The position numbers and the translations under genes are program-made. DNA of 64,000 bases, taken from positions 14,003,783-14,067,782 of the forward strand of contig NC_079970.1 of the NCBI RefSeq assembly GCF_029852145.1, in the 5' to 3' direction. The notes under the pieces were generated by a model. The model was not told the DNA's origin. It saw nothing but the letters and a program-made list of their open reading frames with translations, and searched no databases. The DNA comes from Microplitis mediator (Eukaryota > Arthropoda > Insecta > Hymenoptera > Braconidae). Below are positions 33,519 through 45,600 of this stretch, piece by piece. The first letter of the stretch is position 1, and each line of letters opens with the position of its first letter.

Positions 33519-36430
33519 TACTGACCTTCGAAAAGTTCTAAACCAACCTGAGCATTTTTTTAAAGTGCTCTCATTTATTAAAGATACTAAGCTATTAATA
33601 TAACCTGAGACAAATCGCTTTTTAGGCTCGCGATTTTCACCAGCAGCCACCAGAATTCGCGGGTTGAACCCTGGCTTAGGCTGGCCTCTAACAAATTTTT
33701 AATTATACTAGGACAGAGCAATGGGCTGGGATTCTTGCAAAGCAAGGACCCGCACTTATTCAAACTCGGCGACGTATCAAAAGCTTATCAACTTACCTCA
33801 CGGCTTATTATAAAATGATAAATTAAACTTATCAATGGTCAAATTACTACTTATAATTCAATTTGTAATTATTAACTCAAACTATTCGGCAGTCTTACCA
33901 GTATTTTAGGATGAGGATAGAACAAGGGCAATGTATAATGTCAAGGATTGATATTATAGAAATACGCGTTTATTGCCAATCGTAACAGAGATTCATTTAC
34001 TTACATTGATTTCCGCAAGGTACAATAACGTAGTCCTGGTTGGAACGCCGGATACGCAATCCGTAACCACGTGGAATAACGCCTTGTTATACACTGATTT
34101 TATTGCTTAATTCAAATATTATTACCGCGAATATGTCGCCGATAACGTATAATGTTTTCAATACACTTAAATTTAATTATAATTACTAACTAATAAACAA
34201 CACAAGTATTACTTTGCAAGTTAATTGCCAGAAAGAAATATAAGGCTTACAGAATATAGAGTATATGAATAGTGCAAGTATAATTGCCTGATTAATAATC
34301 GATACAAAATAATAAAGACGTCTGAACGCTAATTGATCCAGGATCGAAGTAAGTGCCGATAAATCTGGGCGGAGGACCGGCCTCGGGACTGTCCCCACTT
34401 TCACCTGACGGACATGCGTCGACGTGACAGTTCGTCATGTGACCATGGCACTATGACTTATCGTTTCTGGCGGCAACGAGACGGGTAAGAAAACGGGAAC
34501 CGCAAGGCTGAGGATGAGGGTGACAATTCACATTGTCTCAAACTTAAATGTAAATATGATAAAAACAAACATGTATATATTGTAATAATCACTGTGTGTT
34601 AATAACTACGTTGTTAAAAAGCGACCTAAAATAGAATAAATAAAAAAAAATGATTAATTACGCATAGTAATTTTATGATAGTGCAATTTCACGCGTTACC
34701 GAAATAAAATATTATTTTATATTTTATTTTATATCATTCGAGAAATTCTGAGAATCACGGATTATCTGTGTTTCATTCGCAACAGCAGTCTTATCGCCTC
34801 GCCGTGTAAGAATACTCTGACGTCACTCATCAAGTATTTCGTTAATACTTACTATATGCTGTATGTGTGTCTCCGGACAATAAAATTATTTTATTTTTAT
34901 TTCGTCAACCGACTGTGTTTTCTTTGAGCAATGAATTAATTTTGTTTTTCAATCGAGTACGATTTCTACGAGCATTTTCTTTTGTTTATATCGAGTCACG
35001 CCGATACCGGCAAATTATATTTTGTTTTGCAACCGATAATTTTTATTGGTGATACCGATCAATTTGCAACGGTGTAATTTGGAAAAACTTAAACTACGCG
35101 GTCAAGGAGTTGGAGACTAGTGTCACTTGTGGGAGCTTATCTCTGGATAATAACGAAGGAAAAACTAAAGTTTGGGTCCTACGGTCGGTTGGAGAGTTGT
35201 TTTAGGCGCAAGCGCAGAAGTCTGAGGCAAGAGTATATGAGTCCCGGCTAGGGGTTTCTCGCTCTCTTTCGTCGTCGCACAGACACCGGTCAAAGTCAGA
35301 CCATTTTGGTGAGAAGTGTCCATAAATTTGTTGGTTGGCCGTAACATTTGTTTTACGTGGGCTGAGGGGAGAGATATTTTAATTTATAAATTTGGACGAC
35401 AGAAGCTGCTGGAGCGATTGCCCACAACTGCACCTGGACCACGATTCGGGAGAGTGTAAATTGGTCAAAAGGAATCATCAGGCTGGAGGTTTCCTGGACA
35501 TGGAGGACTACGCCAGAAACTCACGAGACGTAGGTGTAATTGGTTGATAATTTATTATATTCGACGTTAAAGTCATCACACTTTTTGTTACGAGTGGTAC
35601 TCTACAAAACCTGTGAGCTCGAGTCACAACGGGAGTGAAAATAAATTGGACAAGTTGAAGTGTTATCATTGCTTAGAAATAAATTACTCAGTTAAAGTTT
35701 ATATATATAAAATTGTTAATATTGAGAAAACGTGACTGTCCCACGTCAGCGTCTGCCATCTTGGGCGACGTCTGCGTAGATTTTATTCAAGTTTAAATCA
35801 AATAATTTAATAATAAATAAATTTTGTAATTCTATAGAGTCAGTGAAAATTTATCATTAATGTAAAGTCGTCTCATTGCTTGTCGGGTAAATAAATAATA
35901 AATTGTTAATTTTCTTCATAACTGAATTAACTGTAGCCAGACATTTTTCCTAAACCTCGCTCTCAATCATCATAACGTTCCTCGGGACCAGGAAGCGGGT
36001 GAACCCAACCTGAATCCTGAGCTAGTCAATAATTATACTTGGTACCAGGAGGCCAAGTAGACCAAGATCAAAATCTAAAATCTCTTGGTGGCGCCTGTAA
36101 ATAAATTTTGCAGTCGCCAACTGTAATTCGAGGCTTGGACGTGTAGGTCACACGTACACGGAAAAGTCCCGGTTATAAATTTATTATTCTGTGTTCAATA
36201 TACGACTAATTATTTTGTCTAATTCTGATCAATTATTTTATCGTAATCTTAAGTGCCTGACCTTTCCCCGATCCGCCACCCAGAGCCGACGTTTTTGATA
36301 ATTGTTTATTTGGTGATTATAAAATCACCTGGCGCCCAACTTAATAATTTTTGAACAAAGTTGCCAAATAGTACGTGTGCTCGGACTTCACTCCGGTAGA
36401 TTCCCGGTGGTAAAAAACCCGTTACGATAT
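33519..36430 (+). other. Unassigned region with LTR-like features
   Basis: About 2.9 kb of higher-complexity sequence. A TATA-like TATATGAG (35233), followed by CTCGCTCTC and AATTTGGACGACAG (35388, also seen in the LTR-like insert at 24319), and a TGGCGCCC near the 3' side (36332), all echo the 23873-25860 insert. This may be an old LTR or internal remnant, with its right edge near CCCGTTACGA (36429). I cannot find a matching left end or any gag/pol frame. Confidence 0.35.
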
Positions 36431-36859
36431 ATAAGAAATATAAAGAATACAAACATAATATATAAGGAATATAAAATAATATAGTTAAGATATACTTGAT
36501 GTATTCTAGATACAAACAGAATATATTTATTCTAATATGTTTTTTGCCGTTTTAAATATATTTCGAATATAGATACCTGATGAAAAAAGTTTTTGTCTAA
36601 TTATATATGATTATATATGATCATATATATAATCATATATATATAAAACCCATAGATATAGGCCTATATATAATTAGATCTGATCAGACATGGCGAATAT
36701 AAATTAATGTATAGTCATCGTGCATAAGTTTATATATCATTGGATCTGATTAGACATGACTGATATAAACTTAAATGTAGTTATATATGTCTATGTATGA
36801 TTAAATCTGATCAGACTTTATTGATATGAAACCTATAAATATTTAATTATGTATATAGT

Positions 36860-36862
<3 letters not shown>

Positions 36863-36909
<47 letters not shown>
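36863..36909. repeat. (AT)n microsatellite
   Basis: About 47 bp of pure AT within the MITE. Confidence 0.95.
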
Positions 36910-36915
<6 letters not shown>

Positions 36916-37110
36916 GTATGACAATTTTTTTATATCAAAGTTATTAAATTTTTATTTTGTCAACTATCAATCTAACTTAAATCCCCAATACTTAAAAAAT
37001 GTCCAAAGGTTTCGGCAGCAATTTAAAAGTATAAAGTATCAAATTGATTATTTGAGTTAAGTAATGCCATAAACTTTTCTTGATTATAAGTGTAGAACAG
37101 GCTAAATGAT

Positions 37111-37184
37111 CAGAATACAATCCATCGATAACCAAAGTTAAGCAGCATCGGTGTGGGACATTAATTGGACGGGTGACCTCGTAG
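37111..37184 (+). mobile_element. 5S-rRNA-derived segment
   Basis: GAATACAATCCATCGATAAC followed by CAAAGTTAAGCAGCATCGG and GGACGGGTGACC matches the central part of eukaryotic 5S rRNA, including the internal control region, at most positions. The outer stems are missing or diverged. It lies inside a MITE, so it is a 5S-derived SINE fragment or pseudogene, not a working 5S gene. The second 5S-derived copy in the window is at 48994-49413. Confidence 0.75.
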
Positions 37185-37496
37185 TAAAATAGTAATCCAG
37201 GATAATAATTTTTTTTTTATTATTTAATTTTAACTGACATTTATATTGATGAAGACAATAAATCCTAATTAAATTACTTAATTAATAATTTACAGATATT
37301 CTAAATGAGATTCTAAAATTGACTATATTCGTTCATGCATGATTATATATAATCATATATGATTATGTATAAACATATCTGATTATATATAATTAGGCCT
37401 GGCCAATTTTTGGATCCAATCATATATAGATGATTATGCATAATTATATATGATTAGACGAAAACTTTTTTCATCGGGTAAAATAGATGTACTATA

Positions 37497-38128
37497 CACT
37501 GTAAAAAGAGCAGTGTTAAGAATGGACTCATTTTAACTCCGCCCGGTGTTAAAATAAAACTACACCGGTGAAGGAGGAGTAATTCACCGGTGTTAAAAAT
37601 ACCGGTGTTAAAGCGAGGTAAACTGCATCCGCTCAGAGTATTAGCTCTGGAAAGCTTATAAAACGCAAAAAATATCTTGACACACACAGATTCACGAGTG
37701 CACACACCCACACACGCGAGCTCACGAACCTGAGCTCACACACATGAGCTCGCGCACGTGAGCTCACAAGCACACACACAAGCTCGCACACATGAGCTCA
37801 CGTCCACACACATGTAAGCTCACGCGCATGAGCTCACACACGCGAGCTCACGTCCACACACACGTGAGCCTACGCGCATGAGCTCACACATGCACACGCG
37901 AGCGCACACACGCACACACATGAGCGCACACGCACTCACACAAACGCACACATATGTGCACACATTCCCAAAGTGAAATATTTTAACACCGGAAAATTTC
38001 ATTTGACACCGGTGAAGAATATTTACACCGGCGGCGATATTTTCACACCGCTTTCGGGGGTAAATTTAACTCCGAAAATTTTAGTACCTACACCGCTTGG
38101 ACTTACCCCGGTGATTTTTTACAAAGTG
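37497..38128. mobile_element. TA-flanked MITE, CACTGTAAAAA ends, ACACCGGTG words
   Basis: CACTGTAAAAAGAG at 37497 pairs with TTTTTTACAAAGTG ending at 38128; TA on both sides (37495-37496, 38129-38130). The body repeats the palindrome CACCGGTG/ACACCGG near both ends. Between them (37680-37965) is a CACACA/GAGCTCACGC cryptic repeat that yields a spurious ORF. Same end type as 21579-21793. Confidence 0.85.
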
Positions 38129-38197
38129 TATAAAGAATATTCGAGGAATATATATAAGAAATATTCAGAATACAACAATAATATTATAATAAATATA

Positions 38198-39984
38198 CAC
38201 TTATCCAAAAAATTAAAGGAACAAGAAAATTTTATAAATTTTTTAGTGATTTTTGGAAGGCCGTATTTTGGTGAAAAATGATCGCATCGAAAAAATAAAA
38301 AAAAGCAAATTGAAGCTTAAAATCTCTAGTTTGAAGATCTTCCAGCAAAATATTTTTTTGAGCCACGGTTTTTACGGAATCATAAGAAAAAAGTCGAGAC
38401 AAAATTTTTCTAAATTTTTTAGTTTTGTTTTTTAGGTCTACGGGGCCGGGAAAAATTTTTTCAAAAAACGAATTCATAGCTCGTTTAGGAAATTTATTCA
38501 GCCACAATTTGCTTTTTTTTGTTTCTCTGTACGACAATTTGCTGCTGAGATATCAGCCTTTAAATGAAAAAGGAGCCTTTTGTCTTTGATTATTGATATC
38601 TCAGCAAGTAATGGTCACACAGTAATTTAAAGGGCAGTTTAATAAACTTGAATAAATTCCCTACTAGCTACATTTTCGATTTTTTCAAAAAAAAATTTTT
38701 TTTCATCCTTGATATCCATTTGAAAAACCCACAAAAAATGACCATTTTCTGGTTTTTTAGTCAACTCATCGCTACTCTGCAAATATTGATAAAAAAAATA
38801 ATGTTGCCAGGTAATTTTACAGCTTAATGTACCCCCAAAAACCCTGGAAATTTTCAGATTGATCCATTGAACCGTTTGTCCGGTCCGATTGCTCAAAGTT
38901 TTGCAAAACAATTAAAGGAACAAGTTTTGTTCCTTAAATTGTGTAATCATTACCAAAATGAAAAAATTAATTTTTTTCGGATTTTCTTTCATTTTTGCGT
39001 TAGTTATTCAGTAAATGTAAGGTCAAGAGGAAAAAAAAAAATTTTTTTCCGAAAAACGAAAAAAAAAATAACCCCCCGAATGAAACGTAAAAAAAAAAAA
39101 ATGTAAAAAAATTCTTGTTTGATCTTGTTTTTTGGAAAATTTTTTTTTTTCCTCTTGACCCTACATTTACTGAATAACTAACGCAAAAATGAAAGAAAAT
39201 CCGAAAAAAATTAATTTTTTCATTTTGGTAATGATTACACAATTTAAGGAACAAAACTTGTTCCTTTAATTGTTTTGCAAAACTTTGAGCAATCGGACCG
39301 GACAAACGGTTCAATGGATCAATCTGAAAATTTCCAGGGTTTTTAGGGGTACATTAAGCTGTAAAATTACCTGGCAACATTATTTTTTTTATCAATATTT
39401 GCAGAGTAGCGATGAGTTGACTAAAAAACCAGAAAATGGTCATTTTTTGTGGGTTTTTCAAATGGATATCAAGGATGAAAAAAAATTTTTTTTTGAAAAA
39501 ATCGAAAATGTAGCTTGTAGGGAATTTATTCAAGTTTATTAAACTGCCCTTTAAATTACTGTGTGACCATTACTTGCTGAGATATCAATAATCAAAGACA
39601 AAAGGCTCCTTTTTCATTTAAAGGCTGATATCTCAGCAGCAAATTGTCGTACAGAGAAACAAAAAAAAGCAAATTGTGGCTGAATAAATTTCCTAAACGA
39701 GCTATGAATTCGTTTTTTTGAAAAAATTTTTCCCGGCCCCGTAGACCTAAAAAACAAAACTAAAAAATTTAGAAAAATTTTGTCTCGACTTTTTTCTTAT
39801 GATTCCGTAAAAACCGTGGCTCAAAAAAATATTTTGCTGGAAGATCTTCAAACTAGAGATTTCAAGCTTCAATTTGCTTTTTTTTATTTTTTCGATGCGA
39901 TCATTTTTCACCAAAATACGGCCTTCCAAAAATCACTAAAAAATTTATAAAATTTTCTTGTTCCTTTAATTTTTTGGATAAGTG
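38198..39984. mobile_element. Giant hairpin element (1,787 bp), second copy of the family
   Basis: CACTTATCCAAAAAATTAAA at 38198 is mirrored at 39984, TA on both sides (38196-38197, 39985-39986). The arms are almost perfect reverse complements over ~860 bp. Paired ORFs on opposite strands (38639/39542, 38867/39314, 38253/39929) are near-identical products of the symmetry. Shares arm motifs and end pattern with the 28525-30481 hairpin at moderate identity. The terminal phrase AATTAAAGGAACAA recurs near the centre (38907, 39240), suggesting an older internal duplication. Confidence 0.95.
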
Positions 39985-40840
39985 TATATAAGAGATGTAT
40001 ACAGAATATATCTTGCCAGGCAGACCCGCTGTACTCGCTCTGACACTAGAGACAGACCCGCTGTACTAGCTCATAGGTTTTAATTCCTATCCCTGATATA
40101 AGTACACAAAAAAAAAAATTTCTTGGCGCAAAAAAGGTCGCACTCACCCCAAAAAAATTTTTGTATAATGAATTGTAAACAAAAATTTTCTCGGGGCGAG
40201 AAAGAATTTTCTTACTTCAAGAAAAAAATTTTTTAGGCGAAAACAAAATGTTTTTGCGCCAAAAAATTTTTCTAGTCTTAAAGTAAATTTCGTTTTTATT
40301 CTATAATGCAAAATTTGATATAATTGAGTTCTAGCAAATACTATTTAATAGCGATTTTTGAGTAAATCTGCTGTGCAGGTGTGTGAATCATTATATTTTG
40401 TATTATATATTTTAGATACAACTAAATAATCTAACATTATTCGAAAAAAATGATTTTACAATGATTCATAAATCTTATAAAGTCTATGAAATTTTTCAAT
40501 TAACCGCATTCATAAATGTTATAAAGTATGCAAACTTTTCTTAAATGTTTGAAAATGAGCTGACAAGACCATTAGCGAGATAGTTAAAGACATTTCGATG
40601 TTTCGATAATGAATTTAGTTATAAAAAACTGATACATTAAATTTAAAATATTGTAGTTAAGTTTGAAAAATTTCAACTTCTCATTTACATAATTTACCAA
40701 AAAAAGTATTTATTGCCCCGCTACTGAACAATTATATAATTGAATATAATAAAAATCACAAAATCAATCATTTATTAGATATCTTTAATTTTCTAAAGTT
40801 CATTTGTGTTTATATAAATACAATCAACTAGGCCTTACAA
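39985..40840. other. Mixed repeat remnants and AT-rich spacer
   Basis: 40021-40075 holds a direct repeat of CAGACCCGCTGTACT. 40110-40275 holds TTCTTGGCGC/AAGAAAATTTT words after a CACAAAAAAAAAA start, like the left end of a 5946-type element. 40280-40840 is plain AT-rich. No ORF or RNA gene seen. Confidence 0.5.
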
Positions 40841-40917
40841 GTGCGTGATTTGGCACAGTGAATAACAGATCAGACTTTGAATGCAAAGGCGCTGGGATCG
40901 ATCCTCCGAGTCGGCGT
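40841..40917 (+). mobile_element. tRNA-like SINE head
   Basis: GTGATTTGGCACAGTGAATA (A-box-like) and GGGATCGATCCTCCGAGTCG (B-box-like) at tRNA spacing. Resembles the copies at 15374 and 10308. Weak acceptor pairing; likely a SINE. Confidence 0.4.
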
Positions 40918-40977
40918 TAATTTAAAAAAATTTTTTTTCGCTATAAAATTTATGGACACGCCATGGAACGATAAACT

Positions 40978-41262
40978 TACCGTGGAAATACGGTGAAATC
41001 ACGGTTAAAAAACTGTCAAGCCATCGGAAAGCCAGTGTAACCTCACCGTGGAGATCGCTGAAAACCACTGTAGAGCTACCGTAAAACGACCGTGAGATTA
41101 CTGTGACCTGACGGTCGAAACACCATGGAAACACTCTTTAAATGCAATGGAAACGCGATCGGAATACAGTGCTGCGACTGCACAAAAAATACCGTGATTC
41201 CATTGCATTACAACCACGTTTCCACAGTCGTTCCACGGTGTTCTTACTGTGAGCTCACCGTG
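40978..41262. repeat. YACNGTR word array in exact 11-bp register
   Basis: Heptamers close to YACNGTR start at 40978, 40989, 41000, 41011, 41022, 41033, 41044, 41055, 41066, 41077, 41088, 41099, 41110, 41121 and 41132, all exactly 11 bp apart. Weaker words keep step at 41143, 41154, 41165 and 41176. After a shift of 3 bp the register resumes at 41190, 41201, 41212, 41223, 41234, 41245 and 41256. Spacers (GAAA, AAAT, AACC and so on) vary. No ORF; the 11-nt step is not a multiple of a codon. Confidence 0.9.
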
Positions 41263-41277
41263 GCGTTAAAACCGCAA

Positions 41278-41390
41278 AGACGAAGAGCTCGAAAATATAT
41301 TTATAGTAATGTTTTCAAGGTCCTTAAGCTCGAAAGCAGCGGGAAGTATTAAGGCTGGTCCACAGGGTCAACCGACGCCCTGATTTTTTT
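41278..41390 (-). mobile_element. AACTTCCCGCT-family fragment
   Basis: GAGCTCGAAAATAT, then AATGTTTTCAAGG, GCAGCGGGAAGT and CAGGGTCAACC match the end of the copies at 51856 and 61960. Only ~110 bp of one end remain. Confidence 0.75.
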
Positions 41391-41604
41391 TTTATATTAC
41401 ATAAAAATTATACCTACACAGAAAATAGTATATTGTACAACTAGTGCGGTAAGTTGTCGATTGCCCACGAGAGCAAAGTTGAGCGCATGAACGAAGTGAG
41501 TATAACGCACACAAATGTCGTGGAAACAGTTGGATGGGCAAACAGCTATTTGGCGAACAAAAGAGCGTGCACTAAAATAGCACTTGTATCGCATGAATGA
41601 TAAA

Positions 41605-42185
41605 AAAAATTTACTTGGTTCAAGTAAAATGTTTTCTTCAAAATTTCATTCTTGAATGAAGAAAAAATCGTTTCTTGTTTCTAGAAAAGTTTCTTGCTTT
41701 AAGAAATATTTTTTGCTGCTTTACTAAATTTGCATTTTTGTTTGAGAAGTTTCTTTTGTTTCAAAATAATTTTCTTTTTCCGAGAAAATTCAAGTTCTGG
41801 ATTTAATCGATTTGATCTTCATCATAGAAACTGTTTTTCTCTTAAGAAAATTCAGTCTCTTGCTCCAAAATGTTTTTATTTTGTTTCAAGAAAATGTTCT
41901 CCTCTCAAGAAAATTTAGTTTCTCGCTCCAAAATGTTTTCATTTTGTTTCAAGAACATTTTCTCCTTCCAAGAAAATTTAGTTTCTTGCTCTAAAATGTT
42001 TTCATTTTGTTTCAAGAAAATGTTTTCCTCTCAAGAAAATTGCGTCTCCTGCTCCAAAATGTGTTATCTTTTTGTTAAGAAAAAATGTCTTGAGCTTAAA
42101 CGACCATGTTTTTGAACTAAGAAAAATAATTTTATAAATCAAGAAAAAACTTTCTTGGACCAAGAAATTTTTGTTGTCGCAAATA
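41605..42185. repeat. TTCTTG-word region with a ~63-bp tandem repeat
   Basis: TTTCTTG/CAAGAAA words throughout. At about 41865-42060 a unit marked by ATGTTTTCATTTTGTTTCAA and GAAAATTTAGTTTC repeats ~3-4 times every ~63-66 bp. Overlapping ORFs (repeating FCFKKMFSSQENL) are products of the tandem repeat. Confidence 0.85.
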
Positions 42186-42340
42186 AAAATATAATTTCAG
42201 TTAAGAAATAAATTCTTTTTTCTCCTTTTTGGCTATCGTCCCGATAGGGCCACGTGCCAGATACTGTAGTGATGATCCTCTTGATCCACGTAATATATTG
42301 AACTTTAATGTATGTGTGATACGTATATGAGGGTATGTTT

Positions 42341-42532
42341 CCTCGCAGATTTGAATCACGGTGGAAATACCGTGGAAGTGTAAACACCGTGTATCCACGG
42401 TGGCTGTGTGCCATTTCACTATCGTGGTTCCACGGTGTGTTCACCGCGTAATCACGGTGGATACACCGCGTAATCACAGTGGTAAAATAGAACAAACCCA
42501 CCGTATTTCTACCGTGATTCAAATCTGCGAGG
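42341..42532. mobile_element. 192-bp MITE, CCTCGCAGATTTGAATCACG TIRs
   Basis: Perfect ~20-bp TIRs and a body made of CACCGTG, CACGGTG and CACAGTG words. A complete small member of the family truncated at 19771 and related to 182-2027. It lies just beyond the 3' end of the minus-strand LINE. No clear target duplication. Confidence 0.85.
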
Positions 42533-42619
42533 GGATCGATATGGTAGGTAGGATTGTAGCTAATTTCAATGGATGTTTATAAAGAATGAATGTTAGTATT
42601 AAGGGGTGTCTTATTACAT
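42533..42619 (-). other. 3' untranslated end of the minus-strand LINE
   Basis: Short sequence after the last LINE stop codon. No clear A tail or target repeat is visible; the 3' end may be trimmed by the neighbouring MITE. Confidence 0.4.
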
Positions 42620-45600
42620 CTAGGGTTTGAAGTAGTAAATGTTTATTTGATTATGGTTTAGGTAACGTATGATGGGAAAAGTCACTGTATATGAAGATGA
42701 CAGTACCAGTGACTGGCCTTCACAATCTGAAACAAAATTATTGTAATTAGAGAGACTGTTGATTAACATGATTCTAGTACTACTGTCAACAAGTTGACAG
42801 CTCCAAAGCAGGTGTTCAACTGTCTGGTTGTCATCACCGCAATCACAATTTGCATTGTCGATGATGTTCATCCGGGCACGGTGAGCTCTGGCTTGAGTGT
42901 GGCCGCTTCTTAATCTGTTTTAGATTGTGATTTGTTGTCTTGTAAGCCCGAGTCCCTTGAACCAAGGCTTACTTTCAAACTCCATGGTGTGGTTATAGTA
43001 GATTTTATCGTTTGTAACTGCATATTCCTGCATTAACGTTTATTTTTCTTGCTTTATTTGCGATTTGAACCCTTGGAATAGGTCCTGGTAGGTGTAACCA
43101 TGCTCCTGATCCGCCTAGATGTTTCCCTTGGCTATGTCTTTAGCAAGCTGGTCAGCCTCATGGTTACCTTTTATCCCCTTATGAGCTGGGGTCCATATGA
43201 GGCATATGCTAGTTTCTGTATTCTTGGCTGTTCTTAGTTGGTCTCTTAGTTTTGGAGTCACTAGTGGATCTTTGCAGGTGCCGTATCCTTCCAAGCTCTT
43301 TATAACGGCTTGGGAATCCGTACAGATAAGTGCTTTTGTAGTACCTTTAGCAAGTATGTGGTTAATAGCCATCTGTATTGCTGTAGTTTCAGCAGTGAAG
43401 ATAGAATTAGTTTTATCGAGAGCTTTTTTGCCAGTTTCTTGTTCATTTGTGTTCACCCATGCTGCCCCCACTCCATCTGTGGTTTTGGAACCATCAGTGA
43501 AGATTCTTACGTAATCCGGGTACGTTTTCCTGCACCTGTTAAGCCCAAGAAGTCGCAACTAGGTCGTTTTTTACTGCTTCCGCACCAGTTTCGAGGTCAG
43601 TTATTGTAGTTGTAAACCTGCTGTAATAGTTTATCTGTGCTGCCGCTGGTATATCATTTTTGATTATGTCTGTCAGTTTGGACTGTTCTACGAGCCAAGT
43701 TTTGTATAAAAGGGAGTAATATCTTTTACCGTAGTTTGGCTTATTTCTGCTTGCCAGGAATTTCTGTGAGGCTTCCGTGAGTTTAAATGCTTTGTTCAGT
43801 TGATCCGTTTGTCTGCTGGATGTTCTCGCTAGATATCTTCTGACCAGGTAGTTGGATTTGCTTTCTAAATCTGGTTCAGCTGCGATGTGCAGGAGCACAT
43901 TTATCATGGTAGTGATTAAATTACCGGTACCTTTTTTTAATGCAGCGTATTGTAGTCTTTTGATCTTGATTAGATTAGATTGTGAAGAGCCCCGGTATAG
44001 GATGAGACCCCAGTCCATCGATGCTCTGACGAGGGATTTATATATTTGCAGAACTGTGGAGGGATGAGCTCCCTACTTCCATCCTGTTATAGCCTTCAGT
44101 ATGTCTCCATATTTCCTAGCCTTATCATTGATAGAGTTGATATGGCTGGACCAGTTTAATCTGTTGTTAATTGTGACCCCCAAGAATTTGGGTTCGATGG
44201 ACTCATAAATTATTTTATTACCGAGTGCTAAGCTGGCAGGTTCTCTGTTCCTTTTGGTTGTAAAGACCATCAGTATTGTTTTATCCATGAAGACTTCTAG
44301 ACCCCTGTCCTTTAGCCAAGGGTTCAGTTTCTCTAGTGACTCCTATAGAATTTTCATGATGAGATTTAGGTCTTGTAGTAGGAGATATATTGCAAAGTCA
44401 TCCGCGAACCACAGGATACTAATCCATTTGTGGAGTGTCTTCTTATTGATCTCATGTATATGTTGAAAAGAATTGGGCTGAGAATACTTCCCTGTGGTAG
44501 GCCTCTCTTAACGGTGGCTGTCTTGATGGTTTCTCTGTTAACTTCGAAGTGCAGTATTCTGTCCACTAGGAGTGTTTCAATTGCACAGATAAATACCTCC
44601 GGAATATGCAAAGCTCGCAACTCGTCAATCAGAGTAAGTAGGTCCACATTATCGAATGCCCCTGAAATGTCGAGAAACAGGGTGCCCATGTATCTCCCTT
44701 TGATCATGGCCAAGTTGGCTTCTGAGACCAGTTGCGTGATGTTGTCTATGCATGATCTACCTTGCCTTAACCCATTGAACTCATTTGGTAGGAGCTTGAA
44801 GTGTTCGATCCACCACGTTTGCCTGTCATTTAGTATTCTCTCATATATCTTCATCAGGCAGTTGGAGATGGCTATCAGCCTGTATCCTTTGGATGGTTTC
44901 GGAATGAGGCAGACTTTATACTCCTTCCAGCTCTCCGGAATGGTAGCTTGCCTTAAGAAATGGTTGAAGAACTTCGTAATTAATTCTAACGCCGATATGG
45001 GCAATTTGCATATTAGCTTGTATGTGATGTCATCGGTTCCTGGGGATTTCTTTTTTTTACTTTTTGTTAGTTCCACAGCGGCTCTTGTTTCATCTAGGTT
45101 AATAGGATCTGATAGTATACCCTGGTAGGTTTGATGTCCTTCTGGTAATAATTCTTGCTGCTCGTTCTCCCTCTGTTGACGATTTATTGGCCTCTGAGTG
45201 ATTAATTTGTTAATAGCTAGGTTAATTTCTGGGTCATTTGGCGAGAATGTGTCTTTACTTGGTCTAACACTCAGTCTTCTTTTTAAGCTCTTGATACAGC
45301 TCCACATTTTATTGATTTCCATGTCCGGATTTATGGAATCACAGAAATTCCTCTAAGCCTCCCTTTTGGCCTTTCTGGCGAATTTTTAAAACTCTTTGTG
45401 TGCTTGTACAGCTTGATCATATGCATTTTCTCCAGGTTGCGTGAAAAAGCGACGCATTGCCATCCTTCTTGTCTTGACCTTTTGTTTACACTCCTCTGAC
45501 CACCACCTGGCAGGTAGGGAGGCTTTTCTACGTGATGTTTGTTGCTGATGTTTTTGTAGTTGTTGTTATTGTTGTTGTTTTTATAATTACTTTTGTTTTT

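Larger units (their letters stand above)
36577..37478. mobile_element. TA-flanked MITE with ATATATGATTA words
   Basis: CCTGATGAAAAAAGTTTTTG at 36577 is mirrored by CAAAACTTTTTTCATCGGG-type sequence ending at 37478, TA on both sides (36575-36576, 37479-37480). The sub-ends are arrays of ATATATGATTA/AATCATATAT. It includes a pure AT tract (36863-36909) and a 5S-rRNA-like segment (37111-37184). Confidence 0.8.

Noticed and set aside
33650..33690. tRNA-like B box (GGGTTGAACCC) on either strand
   Set aside because: No A box at a proper distance; the motif is a short palindrome by itself.
37111..37184. Functional 5S rRNA gene
   Set aside because: Only the middle of 5S rRNA is kept and the outer stems are missing; it lies inside a MITE.
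38253..39929. Several matching ORF pairs on opposite strands
   Set aside because: Same reason: arm symmetry of the 38198-39984 hairpin. No known domain.
44430..45128. 232-codon plus-strand ORF
   Set aside because: Antisense shadow of the minus-strand reverse transcriptase, which has clear motifs on the other strand.
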